Shown piece after piece: positions 48,053 to 59,089 of a stretch of DNA of 64,000 nucleotides; the first letter of the stretch is position 1, and each line of letters begins with the position of its first letter. Origin of the DNA: Thamnidium elegans (taxonomy: Eukaryota > Mucoromycota > Mucoromycetes > Mucorales > Mucoraceae). The stretch covers positions 868,001 to 932,000 of the forward strand of contig JAIXMG010000003.1 in the NCBI GenBank assembly GCA_025201345.1, read 5' to 3'. The position numbers and the translations under genes were made by a program. Below the pieces are notes generated by a model. That model searched no databases and was not told the DNA's origin. It worked only from the letters and a program-made list of their open reading frames with translations.

Positions 48053-48428
48053 ATTTTTTTTATATGTGTATAGTTTGTGTTAACAAACAAGAGAAAAAAA
48101 CCCCCTTCTTTTGTCCCCCCCCCCCTTTATCTCTTTTTTTTTTATAAATAAAAACAAAAACTGTAAAAAAAAAAAAAAAAAAAAGAAAAAAAAAAGAAAA
48201 AAGAAAAAAGACATACAAAAAATAGTTTTTAAAAAAATGAAAAAATAAATAAGATGGGCATATACAAGGAACTTATTGTGTGTGTGTGTGCGTGATTATG
48301 TAAAATAAAGGAAGGGAAAGGCAAAGTTATACAAACTAGATAAAGTATGGCTGCTTTTGAACTACACTCTCTTGGAACCTACAATTATGTTAGTATCAAG
48401 TGCATGTAATTTTTTTACTAAAATATCC
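48053..48428. other. Shared 3' flank of convergent SNU114 and bHLH genes
   Basis: 376 bp with C-, T- and A-runs and a short GT repeat near 48279-48292. No gene. Confidence 0.6.
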
Positions 48429-49300
48429 CTACTTTTTGAGCTGTTCGTTTTCACTAGCTAATCTTTCTAATTCTGCGTAAATGGTCATTTGTGTATTTTT
48501 CAGATGCTGAATATGTTGAACAGCTAAAAAGATATACATTTATAAATATTTATACAAAAAAGCAGATCCTTTTTAAATAAACTTACTTCTATGTAAAAGG
48601 GCCACTTTACTTAATTTTTTATTTAAGCAACTAGGTAACTCATTTCTCAAGTCTTCAAATCCATCCTTGATTTGAGCTCTTCTCTTTTGTTCTGACTGAA
48701 TATGTATTTGTCTTCTTAATTCGGAATTTACAATTTTACCACCTGGTTTCGTTTCCTTTTCGTCTTGAAATACGACATTTTCTTGTAAAGATTTTTTACA
48801 AGCAAAATCTTGAAATGGTTTATAGTCCAGGAAATCAGAATAAAAGCTATTATTATTATCTCGCGTTGTCAAGATATTTTCAGACGCGTGTTGATAAGGG
48901 GAAGGTGATGGCGTAGGAAATTGTAAGTTATTGGCTATAGAGACCGTAGAAAGAATAGACGAAGGCGAAGTGCAACATGATGTGTCCGTATTTGACTTGT
49001 CATCGCACTGTAGTTGTTGTTGTTGCTGCTGCTGTTGTTGCTGTTGTTGCTGTTGTTGCTGTTGTTGCTGTTGTTGCTGTTGTTGCTGTTGTTGCTGTTG
49101 TTGTTGTTGATTATTAGTCTCTGGCGACTGAGGAATATAATCTATATTTTTTTTAAATTTAATTTCTCTTTTTTATATGTGTATATTTGTATACATTATT
49201 TACCTTGATAGATAAACGTAGCTTGTCCTTTATTGTTAAATGGATTAGCCACGTAATCAATCATATTATATTCAATAAAATTTGTATTTTCTTGGGCCAT
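48429..49300 (-). CDS. bHLH transcription factor with polyglutamine tract (248 aa)
   Basis: Exons are 49300-49204, 49141-48587 and 48523-48429. After a short N-terminus comes a run of about 30 glutamines encoded by CAA/CAG (about 49013-49110), then Ser/Pro-rich sequence. A C-terminal bHLH follows: RRQIHIQSEQKRRAQIKDGF, DLRNELPSCL, KLSKVALLHRTVQHIQHL, with a short heptad extension (LERLASENEQLKK). The His-Glu-Arg type basic region suggests E-box binding, as in Mlx/USF/MAX-type factors. The intron falls inside helix 2 and the motif is intact across it. The exact orthologue is unclear. Confidence 0.85.
49013..49110 (-). repeat. CAA/CAG repeat encoding polyglutamine
   Basis: About 30 codons of CAA and CAG mixed (mostly CAACAGCAA pattern) inside the bHLH gene. 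Mixed codons limit slippage. Confidence 0.9.
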
Positions 49301-49649
49301 TTCTTTAAAGGAAAGGAAGAAGGAGAGTATTGGGGGGGGGGTGTAAGGAAAAAAAAAAGAAGAAAAAAGAGTAAAGGAATATAAAGAAAACGATGCACAG
49401 ATTGTATTTTTTATATAATAAATAAAAAAAAAGTGATGACGCCTATATATATATATATATATATAAAGCGTTGTCGTTCATCGTTCTTGCTGATAATAAA
49501 GAATATTTAGTCGATGCATGACAATAAAAATAACAACAAAAACTGACATTCGTGAAACATGAATTGCATACAAAAAGACCTTCTTTTTTTCTCTCCTGCA
49601 TTTTTATTTAAATATATATATATACAATATTAATCTCTAAATCTGGTAT
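49301..49649. other. Intergenic DNA between bHLH and Cgr1 genes
   Basis: 349 bp. A G-run near 49333, TA repeats at about 49445-49466. Contains the promoter of the bHLH gene and the 3' end of the Cgr1 gene. No additional gene. Confidence 0.6.
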
Positions 49650-50182
49650 TTAAACTCTGGCCTTCTTTCTAGCCTCTCTTCTCTTCAATCTTTCAAGACG
49701 CTTAGCTGACATCTTTGCTGCTAAAGCTTCCATTCTCTCTTGTTCTTCTCTCAACTTTTTACGTTCTAAGCTAACAGCTTTCTTGGCCTATATACACATA
49801 TATAAAAGTTAAAATCAAATCAAAAAAAAAAAAAAAAAACAACAGAAAAAAATCTTACATCTTTAACAGCTTGCTTTTCAGCCTTTAATGATTTTTCAAG
49901 GGCCTTGGAAGCTGAGTCTCTGCTACGTTCCTTGGTACGTTGTTCCCAGTTCTTACGGAGAGACTTGGGCATTTGACTACGAACAGTAGCATTCTTTTGA
50001 ACCTTCCAGTTTTTACCTAAAGCAAATAGAGTTAGGATCTATTCTAGATCAAAAAAAAAAAAAGATCGCTAGATCTAGAACAGGATGAAAAAAGAGGTAA
50101 ACATACCAGAAACACGCTTATTAATTGTATCAACTACACCAGCAACATCAGCTTTAGAATTATTTTTTGTAAGAGCAACCAT
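49650..50182 (-). CDS. CGR1: Cgr1-type rRNA processing protein (123 aa)
   Basis: A nucleolar protein required for 60S subunit pre-rRNA processing. Exons are 50182-50107, 50016-49859 and 49787-49650. Family traits: a short N-terminus, the SGKNWKVQKNATVRSQMPKS motif matching the Cgr1 W-K core, then a long Lys/Arg/Glu single-helix coiled coil (WEQRTKERSRDSASKALEKS; RKKLREEQERMEALAAKMSA) ending in RLKRREARKKARV. The length matches fungal Cgr1 (about 110-120). Junction phases are consistent. Confidence 0.9.
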
Positions 50183-52413
50183 TGCAAAAATAAAGAGATC
50201 GAGATAACTGTAAAAAAAACCTTCCTTTATTAAAATTTCTTTTTTTTTTCTATTTTTTTTTATGGTCGGTGTGACTATTTTTTTTTGTATCAATGTTTTA
50301 TTTTATTAAACATAGTAGAAGAGGCTCTCTTTGCTGGCACGTAGACTTTAAAACCAGAGAGGTCAAGTGTGGCAATCTTCCATGAATTATCAACGTTCGA
50401 TTTCACTTGCGAACAAGCTAAATTGAAACAATCCTTCGCTTGGAGCAAAAAGTATCAAGCTGTGAAATGAAAACAGAAAAAGTTCTGGCAAAGGCTTTGG
50501 GGTAGTTATTTTTGCAAACTCAAACATTGCATATAGTTTTTTTTTCTTTTTTCAATCAAAGAAACAAAGTAAAAAGAAACGTTATTACCTGTTTTGTTCG
50601 TTAAAGATGTATATAAAAATGATAGATAAGACTGACATATACTTGCCAACTGCCTAAAATCCAATGGAGCTTTTAACGTTGTTCGCATCTATCGATTCTT
50701 TGGAAAAAATTCTTGATAAAACAAGTATCAGATGAAGATGCGAATTAATCAAAAGACCTGTATTTTTGACTCTGTCAACAGTGTACTTTGAAAATAACTT
50801 GAATTTAACGCTGACATCAGTGTTGCCAATTACATTTTCGTAACTAGGTCTTTCTCAAAGAAATATAACGGCGGCACTTCTTCGAAAGATGTCCACATAC
50901 TATATATATATATAAATACTTTGCTTGTATACAAATTCATTGTTGAAAAGTGAAAAAAAGGTTGGTAAAAAAAAAATAGGTTTTGAAAAAATAGGGAATC
51001 TCGTTTATCATAAATTATGCTACAATTTCTTTTTCACATAGTCATATTTATAGTACTTATTGCACTTATTTAATTCATGTGGCGATCCATTTTTTATAAG
51101 TAGTTAAGCGAAACAGAACCTCACGCTTTTTTTTCGATCGACCGTGCAAATAGAATCGCGTATCAAGACTTCCATTGGCTAAAGTCCTTATTTTCAAAAT
51201 ACATTTTATATTCCAGACAAAAAGAAAGAAAGGAATAAATAGCAGGTTTATGTACGCCTTACGCATTTACTCCAAATACCTTTTTCGTCATGAAACATAA
51301 AAAAAAAGCTCATTTATTATTACTGACAGGCGTGAAGAGAAAAATTCAAAAAAAAATCATTCTCTGTTGTGATTGCCAAAACAAACACTGCTACAATTAC
51401 ATGGAAAGTTACAAACAAGATAAACCTTGATTGCATATAATCTGACTGCCTTTAACTTGTACAGATATTATGCATACTATGGATGCTATGCACCTACGGT
51501 TATTGGTTACTGCGTAACCATAATAGCGATGTCCAAGCGAAAACGTAACTAACCCTGTAAACCTTGTATTTAATTCAGGTAATTTTTTTCGAGTACAATA
51601 TTTATGTTGGATTGGGATAATTTGATGCCGAGACGGCAAACAGTAACTAAACTTACAGGCACTGTTAAATGAACGTATTGTTAAACGACCAACTGCTATT
51701 TATTCAAGTTTTTATATTAATTCATCTCAATTGAGACCATGCGGTAATATATAACCACTATATATTTAAACAATAAAGAACCCTACTATTAATCCAATAG
51801 TATATACTACTTGTAGTACCAGCTTTATTTCCAGTGATTTTAATAAGATGTAAAACCTTATAAAAAAGCAAAAAAAAAAAGGAAGCCAAATAGTTTTATG
51901 TCTTGTCTTTGTTTTTTATGTATTCCATTTTTATTTTCACTGCACTATGTCGACGAAATTATTTTCTCATCATATTTACAAATTAATTCTACAGACAAAA
52001 GGCGTTAGTATATTATCAAGTACTCTTTATTATTTAGTCTATAACAGTTGTTCTAGCTGTTCTAGCCGTTCTAACGTCAGGCTTGGATAAAAGTCCCCCT
52101 CACTGCAAACGTACTGTTCTTTCTAAAAAAAAAAAAAAGGTGCCAGGTGTGGAGCATTGTTCAAATAAAGTAACCTATTGTATATTCCCATAGATATATA
52201 CTTTTACAGCAAACTAAACTAAAAAAAAAAAAAGCTAGTATTTAAGAATGAAAGGACAGAGACGAAAATAAAAAAAGCTGTTTTTTTTATTTGTCACTTT
52301 TTTTTCATTTTATTTTTTTATGCTTTGACATTGGTATTCATTTAAAAGAGCCTTTGTTAAAACCCTCTTATTTTTTATTTTTTATTTTTTTTATTTATCT
52401 CTTTTTTACCAAT
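50183..52413. other. Gene-poor interval with coding relict
   Basis: 2.2 kb. A decayed minus-strand coding sequence lies at 50286-50880 (separate entry). The rest is AT-rich with small unsupported ORFs (for example about 51075-51266 and 51409-51639 on the minus strand) and a 7-bp inverted repeat around 51526. The last 150 bp precede ADA3. Confidence 0.55.
50286..50880 (-). pseudogene. Decayed coding sequence of an unidentified, probably repeat-associated gene
   Basis: From about 50865 downward a frame reads NTDVSVKFKLFSKYTVDRVK, then SSIGF, an in-frame TAG, and AVGKYMSVLS. A GTAATAA donor-like site and non-coding DNA follow. From about 50440 to 50286 another protein-like frame appears (NSWKIATLDLSGFKVYVPAK) and ends at a stop. 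The order and spacing suggest one ancestral protein whose C-terminal half is left. I associate such fragments with repeated gene families of Mucorales, but no domain can be named. Confidence 0.35.
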
Positions 52414-53008
52414 ATGAATACTGATTTGACGCGTCAGTATAACCTACCTACATCAGTTTCTAATTCGACAGCTTCAATAATTGAACTGTATAAACAGAAT
52501 TTAAATAATCAAAATGCACATAATGACAACAATACAACAACCGGAAACAATGTAAATCATACTTCAAGTATTCCCAATTTACAAGATCTTTTAAATATGA
52601 AAGCAGACTTGGAAGCACTATTACCATTATCTGAAAGTAGAGTAAAGGATCTAAAGAAAGATTTAAGTCATTTAGATAGAAATGTTAAAATTCGCGATAA
52701 TGGTGAGATAATATAAAAAAAAAAATTTAACATTTCTTGGACATAAGTTATACTTAGCCTTTTTGTATAATGTAGAAACTTCGGGTAAGAATATGAATGT
52801 CATTATGGAAAAAATGAAAATCAAACAAGAATCAGGTAGCAACAAAATGAATCGAGGCTTTTTTTGTTCTGTCGTATTAAATATATTTAAATAGACACCT
52901 CAGACGATTTACACTCTTCCAATATACCAAAAAGTGAATCAAGTAGGCAAGCGTAAGTTTGTTTTTGGTGTCAAAAAAGAGTTTCGTTTTATACATAAAA
53001 AATAATCC

Positions 53009-53041
<33 letters not shown>

Positions 53042-54540
53042 ACAATATATCTATAGAGCTCTTGAGACTATTCGAAGAAGAAGGAAACGAGAGGAAACAG
53101 AAAATTCAGATGATGGTAACCTATTTATTATTCTTGTGTGTATATTTTCTAATCAATTAAAAACCATGCCACACTTCTTAGTTACTCGAAGAAGTGAATC
53201 GCCACACCATATCATTAAATTAAAGAAACTGGATGGATTTCCTTCACTATCATCACAAAATAACCCCTCATCTTCATCATCACCGCCGCCATCTAAACAG
53301 TCAAACGAACCAAAAAAGAAAAAATCGAGTACTCATGCGCGGGCGCAACATATTGTTGGTGGAGAGTCGTCCAAACAAGGAAAACAACATTCAAAACAAA
53401 AGAATTATCAACAGACAAAAGAAGAAGTTGATTTTGTTCGCGTTAAACCAAAAGATCAAGTGCCTATTGCAACATTTTGGGCCGCATTAGAACCCTACTT
53501 TCGTAGCCTGACAGAAGAAGATCGTGCTTTCTTACTTGAGAAATCAGATAATAATAAACCATTCTTGATACCTCCTCTTGGTCAACATTATCGTGAACAA
53601 TGGGCTGAAGAAGATCAGGCAGTTGGATTTGGTTCACATACAAGATCTCCTTCCAGACAAGGATTAGATCATCCACCACCACCACCGCCGCCAACACCGC
53701 TGACACCACATCATAAATTAAAATATCTTCAGAATGAAATTACGGACGAAAATTTACTTCAAGATGATATCGGATCGGGTACATTAACTGAAAGATTACT
53801 TTCAAGTTTAGTTCAAGAGGAATTATTGGATCCATCTGAAGCTAAATCTACTCAAAATCAAAGTGATGATAACGATGATCCAATGAGTGATATAGAAACC
53901 GAAAGACAAGCGAAACATCACGGTAGAACTATTGTCGAATTATCTTCCGATCCTACGGATGAAATTGTTAGTTTTGAAGAAAGATTAAGAAGGGAACTTC
54001 GATATGCTGGTTTATTTGCTGATGATGATGTGAGTGAATTGTTTATCTATATATTATTATTATTTACATTTTTTTTTGTATTTATTTTAGATTGATTGGA
54101 ACGCAAAAGAAGACGATGAGATTTGTGCTGAACTGCGAACGTTAGGACGTGAATTCAAAGAGCAAGTTAAAATAAACGATTTTCGTAAAAAGAAATTGTT
54201 GCAGGTTGTTGATACTCAATTACAATTTGAACAGTACCGTCAAGTATTAGATACGTTGGATAGTCAAGTGGAACAAGGATATATGAAGCGATTCGTAAGT
54301 GTTGTGGTGGTAGTGTATATTACGGTAAATACTAATATGTGTTGTTCCAAAATATAGCGTCTACAAAAATCCAAGAAGCGTAAAACTACTGGACCTAAAA
54401 CTATGCTTTCAGAAAATGCCGTATTTGCTATGGATAAACGAAAGACGTGGATTAACGCGCTGGGTGGTATATTCAAGGACAAGAACTTGATTATGCCCAC
54501 CAAATCTATTTATCCACAAGATGAAAATTCTTCTTCATAA
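52414..54540 (+). CDS. NGG1: SAGA/ADA complex subunit Ada3/Ngg1 (566 aa)
   Basis: Ada3 links Gcn5 and Ada2 to SAGA and supports nucleosome acetylation. Exons are 52414-52702, 52776-52835, 52895-52952, 53057-53115, 53182-54029, 54091-54294 and 54358-54540. The N-terminal coiled region (LQDLLNMKADLEALLPLSES) is followed by a basic linker and the block VPIATFWAALEPYFRSLTEE typical of Ada3. The C-terminal Ada3 domain holds ERLRRELRYAGLFADDDIDW, AELRTLGREFKEQVKINDFR and RLQKSKKRK. The middle is Pro- and Ser-rich. Three exons are only 58-60 nt. It is convergent with PIG-F, with 121 bp between stop codons. Confidence 0.92.
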
Positions 54541-54661
54541 ATGTACACATTCTCTCCTTTTCATTCGTTGTTAATGCCCTTTATTTTTTTATATTTTTTA
54601 TTCAAATTGTACATGTAGCCTTCCCTCTTTTTATTATACTATCAAAAATAAAGTTTTAAAC

Positions 54662-55463
54662 CTATTCGCTCTTCTTTTTACCAAATAATAATTTAATAGA
54701 TGACCAAACAAGTGCAGCTAATACACCCACAGAATGGCCAACATATGTAGAAATAACACAAGAGATTGGCCATGCTTGCCAATCTCTATCCCAATCTAAA
54801 GGTAAAACAATAGCTCCAATCCAAGCACCTGAAAGTGCACAAATAGCTTGTGTATAAGCATAAATTTCCGAGGTTGTTGTAGGACTAGTTTTTTTTTTTA
54901 GCATAACTTGTCCCTGTAAACTTTTTTTCATGTGTACTTTACCTATGTTGTAAAAAGACCTTGATCCAAACATTTTCCTCTAACGCTTCGAAGCATGGCA
55001 TAATGGTCAAGATAGACAAGTAAGCTGAAAATAAAAATGTATTGGGGATTTTCCTACATAAAAAAAAAAGGTTTAGCAACTTTTTCAACTAGAGATATAT
55101 ATGTTTTAACTTACTCTATCAAAGGTGCACCAAATAAAACTGTCACCAAGTGTAAAATACCAGTTGAAAGTACACAGGCTGTTATACTATAACCAACTGT
55201 TCTCTAATATTAATGTTTAGTCATTAAGATTTTTATATATATAAAGTTTGACTTTAACTTACCAATGCTTTGTTTGTTGTTCCTCGAAAGACATTAGACA
55301 GGACAATGAGTACAATGTGACCAATAAATAAAATAGGTACAGCAGTAGATAAAGTTGCGACAGGTTCGTTTAAAAGAGATGTTGTAGGTAATTTAAATGT
55401 AGCACCATAGTTGAGACCAATGGATAATAATCCAATAGCAAGTTCCGTGCCAAAAGATTTCAT
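54662..55463 (-). CDS. GPI11: GPI ethanolamine-phosphate transferase subunit PIG-F/Gpi11 (207 aa)
   Basis: An ER multispanning protein that stabilises the ethanolamine-phosphate transferases in GPI-anchor assembly. Exons are 55463-55263, 55203-55115, 55053-54943 and 54884-54662. Several hydrophobic helices are seen. The family signature is GAWIGAIVLPLDWDRDWQAW, then PISCVISTYVGHSVGVL and a basic C-terminal KKK ER-retrieval-like tail (FGKKKSE). The length equals the family norm. The final acceptor is a CTAG preceded by an 11-A run; phase and signature confirm it. Confidence 0.92.
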
Positions 55464-56434
55464 TATTAAAAAAAAGATGTCCAAACAACATATTTTAAAA
55501 AATATATATTTTTATAAGAAATAAGTTTGACCTCAGATTACGGATGCTAGCGACACTACAACGTACCTAAAACCTATTAAGCAGACATTGTTTTTTTTTA
55601 GTTACTTGCTTATTCCTTCGGTACATAAAAAAGTGTAGTAAATGTAATAAACAATGGTTACATTGTGTTGATAATAAAGAGAGACACTCAAAAGAGCAAT
55701 GCGACTTAAGCACACTATAGAGTCGCTCAGATGAGTCTTTTTAAGATCATGATAATGGCCAAAAGAAAATGTAGCCACGGATTGGAGGGTATAATAACAA
55801 AATAATATAAGTACCTGAGAGAGGTACACTTTATAATTATTTATTAAATAAAATATAGTATAATGAGATCCAGTACCTTGATTATGTATGCATAATCACA
55901 ACTGCCAATTATCGTATCAAAGGTTAAACCAAATAAGCCAAACTTATTATATTTTGCTGTAAAAAGAACAGTAAGCTTTATTAAGAATATTGCCGGGAAG
56001 CCCTAAATCTGACTAATCTTCCAAACTTTTTGTACATGTTGTTCAAACTTCACTCTACAAACAAAAGATGTACACCCATAACCACAAGTGTCTAAATAAG
56101 CCACGGCAATAAAGCTAACAGAATAAAAATTTAAAATTGACTGATTGAAAGAAACAGCTAAAATTATCCAGCACATGTGTGCCTTAGACATTTCCGTAGT
56201 TTCGTTCGTTATTTTATAGCGCAGCCTTAAACTTCATTGTTGTTTATATGTACTTGGACAGCTTTCAAGTACTGAACAAGTATATATACTATTTTATTTT
56301 TAGAAAAAAATAATAATGTTTATTGTTATTGAGGAATAAACGTTTAGCGTTGAAAAGAGGAGGGTGTACTTGTTTTGATAAAATACGGGTTTGATTTTGT
56401 ACATTAAGGGTTATATATATTTTTTTTTCGTTTT
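55464..56434. other. Intergenic DNA, no gene recognised
   Basis: 971 bp with minor ORFs of no protein-like quality. It contains the PIG-F promoter and the 3' end of the DUF1748 gene. Confidence 0.6.
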
Positions 56435-56723
56435 TTAATCTCTTTGGTTTTGGTTTTTTGTAAAGTAAGAAGAGTGAGAAAAGTATACAACACTCATGTC
56501 AAATACCCATTCACCGAAACCAAGATATTTATCGACATATCCTCGAATAGTGGTACTTTCTATCTTTGATGTAGCAGGTCTAATAAATAATAGACGAGTT
56601 AATATACACATATATAAAAGGATATTTAAGTCAACGTTACTGTATTCCAGTTGATCGTTTGATGCCAGCTAATACTGTAGTGATTAAAATGGCGTCGAAA
56701 GTGTAATGAAGTATTTTGCTCAT
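56435..56723 (-). CDS. DUF1748 small fungal protein (75 aa)
   Basis: Exons are 56723-56641 and 56579-56435, joined in phase (CA|A). The product MSKILHYTFDAILITTVLAG followed by IKRSTG and KIESTTIRGYVDKYLGFGEW fits the fungus-specific DUF1748 family: a short hydrophobic N-terminal helix, KRSTG loop, and a C-terminal GEWVFD motif. The length matches (70-80 aa). The role is not established from sequence; the N-terminal hydrophobic helix suggests membrane association, possibly mitochondrial. It ends close to the tail of the neighbouring kinase gene's 3' flank on the same strand. Confidence 0.82.
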
Positions 56724-56800
56724 GTTTGTATTTTCTCGAAGTAACAACAATAAAAATAAAAAAAAAGGAAAAGGAAAAAAAAATAATTTTTTTTTCTCTT

Positions 56801-58654
56801 TTATGCATGTGATTTATTCTTGATTAAAAGTAGCTTCTCAGTCCAACGAGTAGTGAACTGATAAAACCACAAACCATAAACAAGTGATTCATATTGCCAC
56901 CAAGCAACAAACAATTGTTTAAATAAAGAAAAGGTAAATCCAGCCAATCTAATTTTGTTAAAGATATACTTTTTAGTGTCAAGCCAGACAGCTTTGGAAC
57001 AATAAGAGCCCATGATGACATAAGTAATACGGTCATCCGCAACAAGGTTGAGTTTTTCATCCACATGACGTAAAAGATCATTTGTTTTAAGTAATAATAA
57101 TACTGTACGTGGCAATTTTCCCAAAATATCTGCTACCTGTGTTAAATATTCCATGGCACCGTTAGATATTCTACCTACTTCTTCTATTTCTCGAACTGAG
57201 TTTAAGTCTGATTTTTCAATCTTTTCCCATTCACGTCCAGTTAACATACAGGCAAATAACTGGTATACATCTGTACCACCTACACGATAAGAGTATTTTT
57301 CAATTCCTGCTTCATCTCCTTTAATCAGAGAAGTCCATAAGTGAGCATAGTTGGAACGAAGGTCTTCTGATAGTTCTCTATATAATCCATGGTCTAACAA
57401 TACCAAATCAAAGTTGCATTTAGAGTGTTTAGGATCCTTGGCGGGTCTAATAAATACATTTCCTGGATCTAAATAATAGTAAGTATACGTGTATAATGTA
57501 TGTATGTATGTATGTATTATATTATAATTACTTACGAGGATCACAGTGAACAAAACCATGCAAGAAAATCATTTCAGAGAAAATTCTAGTTAATTCAGTT
57601 GAAACCTGTTTAGGATCAATATTATGTTTGTTCATATACTCTAAATCATCTACTCTTGAGCCAGCAACAACTATATAAAATACGTATATTTCTATATTAG
57701 TACAAATTACCATTACTAAAAACCAAAATTTACATTACATTCCATGCACATAATTCTTCTTTTAGCCCAAATAACTTTAGGAATTACCAGACAAGTATTA
57801 TGATGAGTAATATCATTAGAAAAATTGGATTCAACTCTAGCTGCATTTTTAGCTTCATGAACAAAATCCAATTCCTTTGGAAGTGATTCTCTCATTTCCT
57901 CTGCAAACCATTCAAATCCAAATTCTGGAAATACTTTCTTGACAATTTCAAATAAGAATGAAACTGTATCCATATCAATTTGACAGTAATCGTCTAAATT
58001 AGGGTGTTGAATCTTGATTGCAACCCAATCTTTTTCTTTTAATTTGGCTCGATGTACTTGTGCTAAAGATGCAACTCCAATTGGTTTCCAATCAAATTCT
58101 TCAAATATTTCTTCAACAGGTATTCCATAATCGCTGATAAACAATGCTTCAATATCTTGTCGGGAAGTTGCATTACATTGGTCTTGTAAGACTCGCATAG
58201 TTTGACACCATTCTATTGGTAACAGATATTGCATCACTGAGATATGTTGGCCTAATTTAACATAGACTCCACCTAATCTTTGTACAGCTACAAGTACTCG
58301 TTCAGCACATCGTTGATGACAAGCTCGCTTTGCTTCCTCATAAGACACTTCTGTCTTGTACTGTTTGGAAAGTGTACGTTGATAATCAAACGCTACTTTT
58401 GCTCCTACAGTACCTGCAATTCTACAACGGTCTAATGCTTTAATGACATGTCGAAACTGGTCGTTGTTATAGTATAGAAGAGTGCCAGCTACACCCACCA
58501 TAGTAGTGGTTGCTAAAGTGACTGTGCCAGCACCAATCACGATACGCTTAAAAACACCTTTTTTACTTGTTGTATAGTTTCGAAGTAGTATAGGTGACCG
58601 AGATCTAGAGAATGCATTAGCATGTTGAAACAAGACTCGACCTTGATTCAACAT
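56801..58654 (-). CDS. UbiB/ADCK1-type atypical kinase, Mcp2-like, mitochondrial (572 aa)
   Basis: Exons are 58654-57739, 57670-57536 and 57468-56801. A basic, Ser-rich N-terminus (LFQHANAFSRSRSPILLRNY) looks like a mitochondrial presequence, followed by a TM helix (VTLATTTMVGVAGTLLYY). UbiB hallmarks: KLGQ in YVKLGQHISVMQYLLP, IGVASLAQVHRAKL in place of the nucleotide loop, VAIKIQHP lysine, HCDPHPGNVFIRP catalytic loop, and LLDHGLYREL replacing DFG. This fits ADCK1/yeast Mcp2 rather than Coq8, which has a different Ala-rich loop. The group is linked to mitochondrial lipid homeostasis. The second intron falls exactly inside HCDP-HPGN and the frame is preserved. Confidence 0.9.
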
Positions 58655-59089
58655 TGTGTTTTTTTTAACGTAGCAGGGGGGTTAAAAAAGAAAGAAAAAA
58701 AGTAGCGTACAAAATTATAATTCAGTATTAATATGATTGGATCGGAACTAGCGGCCAAGATATATGCGTGTTTCTGATCCTTTTATATCATCATTTTTTA
58801 TTATTGTTATCGTACAAAAAGGAGTACTTAGTTAAAGGAGCAACTGCTTGTAAAAAAAAAAAAAAAAGAAGAGCGCGTAAAAAAAAAAGGGAAAGAAAAG
58901 CCCGAAATTCATGCCGTGTTTAAATGATACCCCGCCTAACAAAAAAAAAACTGTTCAATTTGGAATCAAGTGATATTGCATTTTCGCCACAACTTTTAGA
59001 TATTTAATTTCAATATAAATAACAAGTATTTTTTTTTATATATGTATGTACACTTCTTCCTTCTCTTTTCTTCGCACATAAATATTCTG
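58655..59089. promoter_or_regulatory. Divergent upstream region between the UbiB kinase and the GH18 gene
   Basis: 435 bp between head-to-head starts, with A-runs near 58852-58866 and 58880-58888. No specific site supported. Confidence 0.5.

Noticed and set aside
49014..49208. Poly-Leu ORF on the plus strand
   Set aside because: It is the antisense reading of the CAA/CAG polyglutamine tract in the bHLH gene.
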